Part shown: positions 49,920 through 50,016 of the stretch, piece by piece
Layout of the letters: every line of letters begins with the position of its first letter
Numbering within the stretch: position 1 is the stretch's first letter
Assembly: GCA_036511595.1 (NCBI GenBank)
Contig: DATCBY010000059.1
Location: forward strand, 1-50,016
DNA length: 50,016 nt
Direction: 5' to 3'
DNA from: DASZQY01 sp036511595
GTDB lineage: Bacteria > Pseudomonadota > Alphaproteobacteria > Rhizobiales > Kaistiaceae
Notes under the pieces: generated by a model
Told to the model about the DNA's origin: nothing
The model's input: only the letters and a program-made list of their open reading frames with translations
The model's database searches: none
Made by a program: the position numbers and the translations under genes

Positions 49920-50016
49920 TTATTCCGTTGCAAACGCCAGGCGATGCTCGGCACGCCGGCGCTGCAGGAAGCCGACCACTGCTGCCCGCACGCGCGCCAT
50001 GAAACGATCCCAGCCA
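49920..50016 (-). CDS. iorA: C-terminal fragment of the gene upstream of iorB (presumably IorA)
   Basis: The last 31 codons of a minus-strand gene enter from the right edge and end in TAA at 49920-49922. The end reads RFMARVRAAVVGFLQRRRA plus about a dozen residues. The identity as IorA, the thiamine- and iron-sulphur-containing alpha subunit, is inferred from its position 9 bp before iorB; the fragment alone is too short to recognise. Confidence 0.6.
   Translation of the reverse strand, partial: GWDRFMARVRAAVVGFLQRRRAEHRLAFATE

Overview
The window is high-GC, densely packed bacterial chromosome. It has many 1 to 14 nt stop/start overlaps, GTG and TTG starts, and strong GGAGG-type ribosome binding sites. 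The gene families (HyuAB hydantoinases, CocE hydrolase, liv and dpp ABC importers, a MexAB-like pump, long-form IorAB) fit a metabolically versatile soil or water alphaproteobacterium; this placement comes from gene content only. I saw no rRNA, tRNA, CRISPR array, insertion sequence or phage gene.

Region 1 (1-10962, minus strand) is a catabolic operon headed by a TetR regulator. It runs SDR, HyuA, HyuB, malonyl-CoA decarboxylase, malonyl-CoA synthetase, CocE-type hydrolase, molybdenum hydroxylase (cut by the window edge). I read it as ring opening of a cyclic amide or related N-heterocycle, followed by conversion of malonate to malonyl-CoA and then acetyl-CoA. Three single-base homopolymer indels disrupt matB and hyuB, and after correction matB would read straight into the hydrolase. 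A palindromic site of the form TTGARC-N2-GYTCAA lies in the promoters of hyuA, the SDR and the divergent cytochrome b561 gene, so it is a candidate TetR operator.

Region 2 (11094-18215) holds a cytochrome b561/Vgb-like lyase pair (plus), an SDR (minus), and an RND efflux pump with its adaptor lipoprotein (minus).

Region 3 (18216-26545) holds a three-gene 2-oxoacid/acetoin dehydrogenase operon E1alpha-E1beta-E2 without E3 (plus). On the minus strand follow a 3-hydroxyisobutyrate dehydrogenase-like enzyme, a DoxX-like membrane protein, a His-rich CobW GTPase and an M24 enzyme with an altered metal site. A DUF3237 protein lies on plus.

Region 4 (26567-34487, minus) is one probable eight-gene operon: a branched-chain-type ABC importer (binding protein, LivG, LivF, LivH, LivM), zinc alcohol dehydrogenase, alpha/beta hydrolase and acyl-CoA-dehydrogenase-like flavin monooxygenase. 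It has a good sigma70-type promoter upstream and a hairpin between convergent genes downstream.

Region 5 (34488-41760) holds a XylR/DmpR-like regulator whose AAA+ domain has lost its sigma54-contact and ATPase motifs, an MhqO/MhqD-type ring-cleaving dioxygenase and esterase pair, an AraC regulator, a MetE-C-like methyltransferase and a cyclase-family hydrolase.

Region 6 (41895-50016) starts with a dienelactone-hydrolase-like/NTF2-like fusion that appears to have lost its catalytic residues, then a dipeptide-type ABC importer operon (binding protein, DppB, C, D, F). Convergent to it are long-form IorB and the last codons of IorA.
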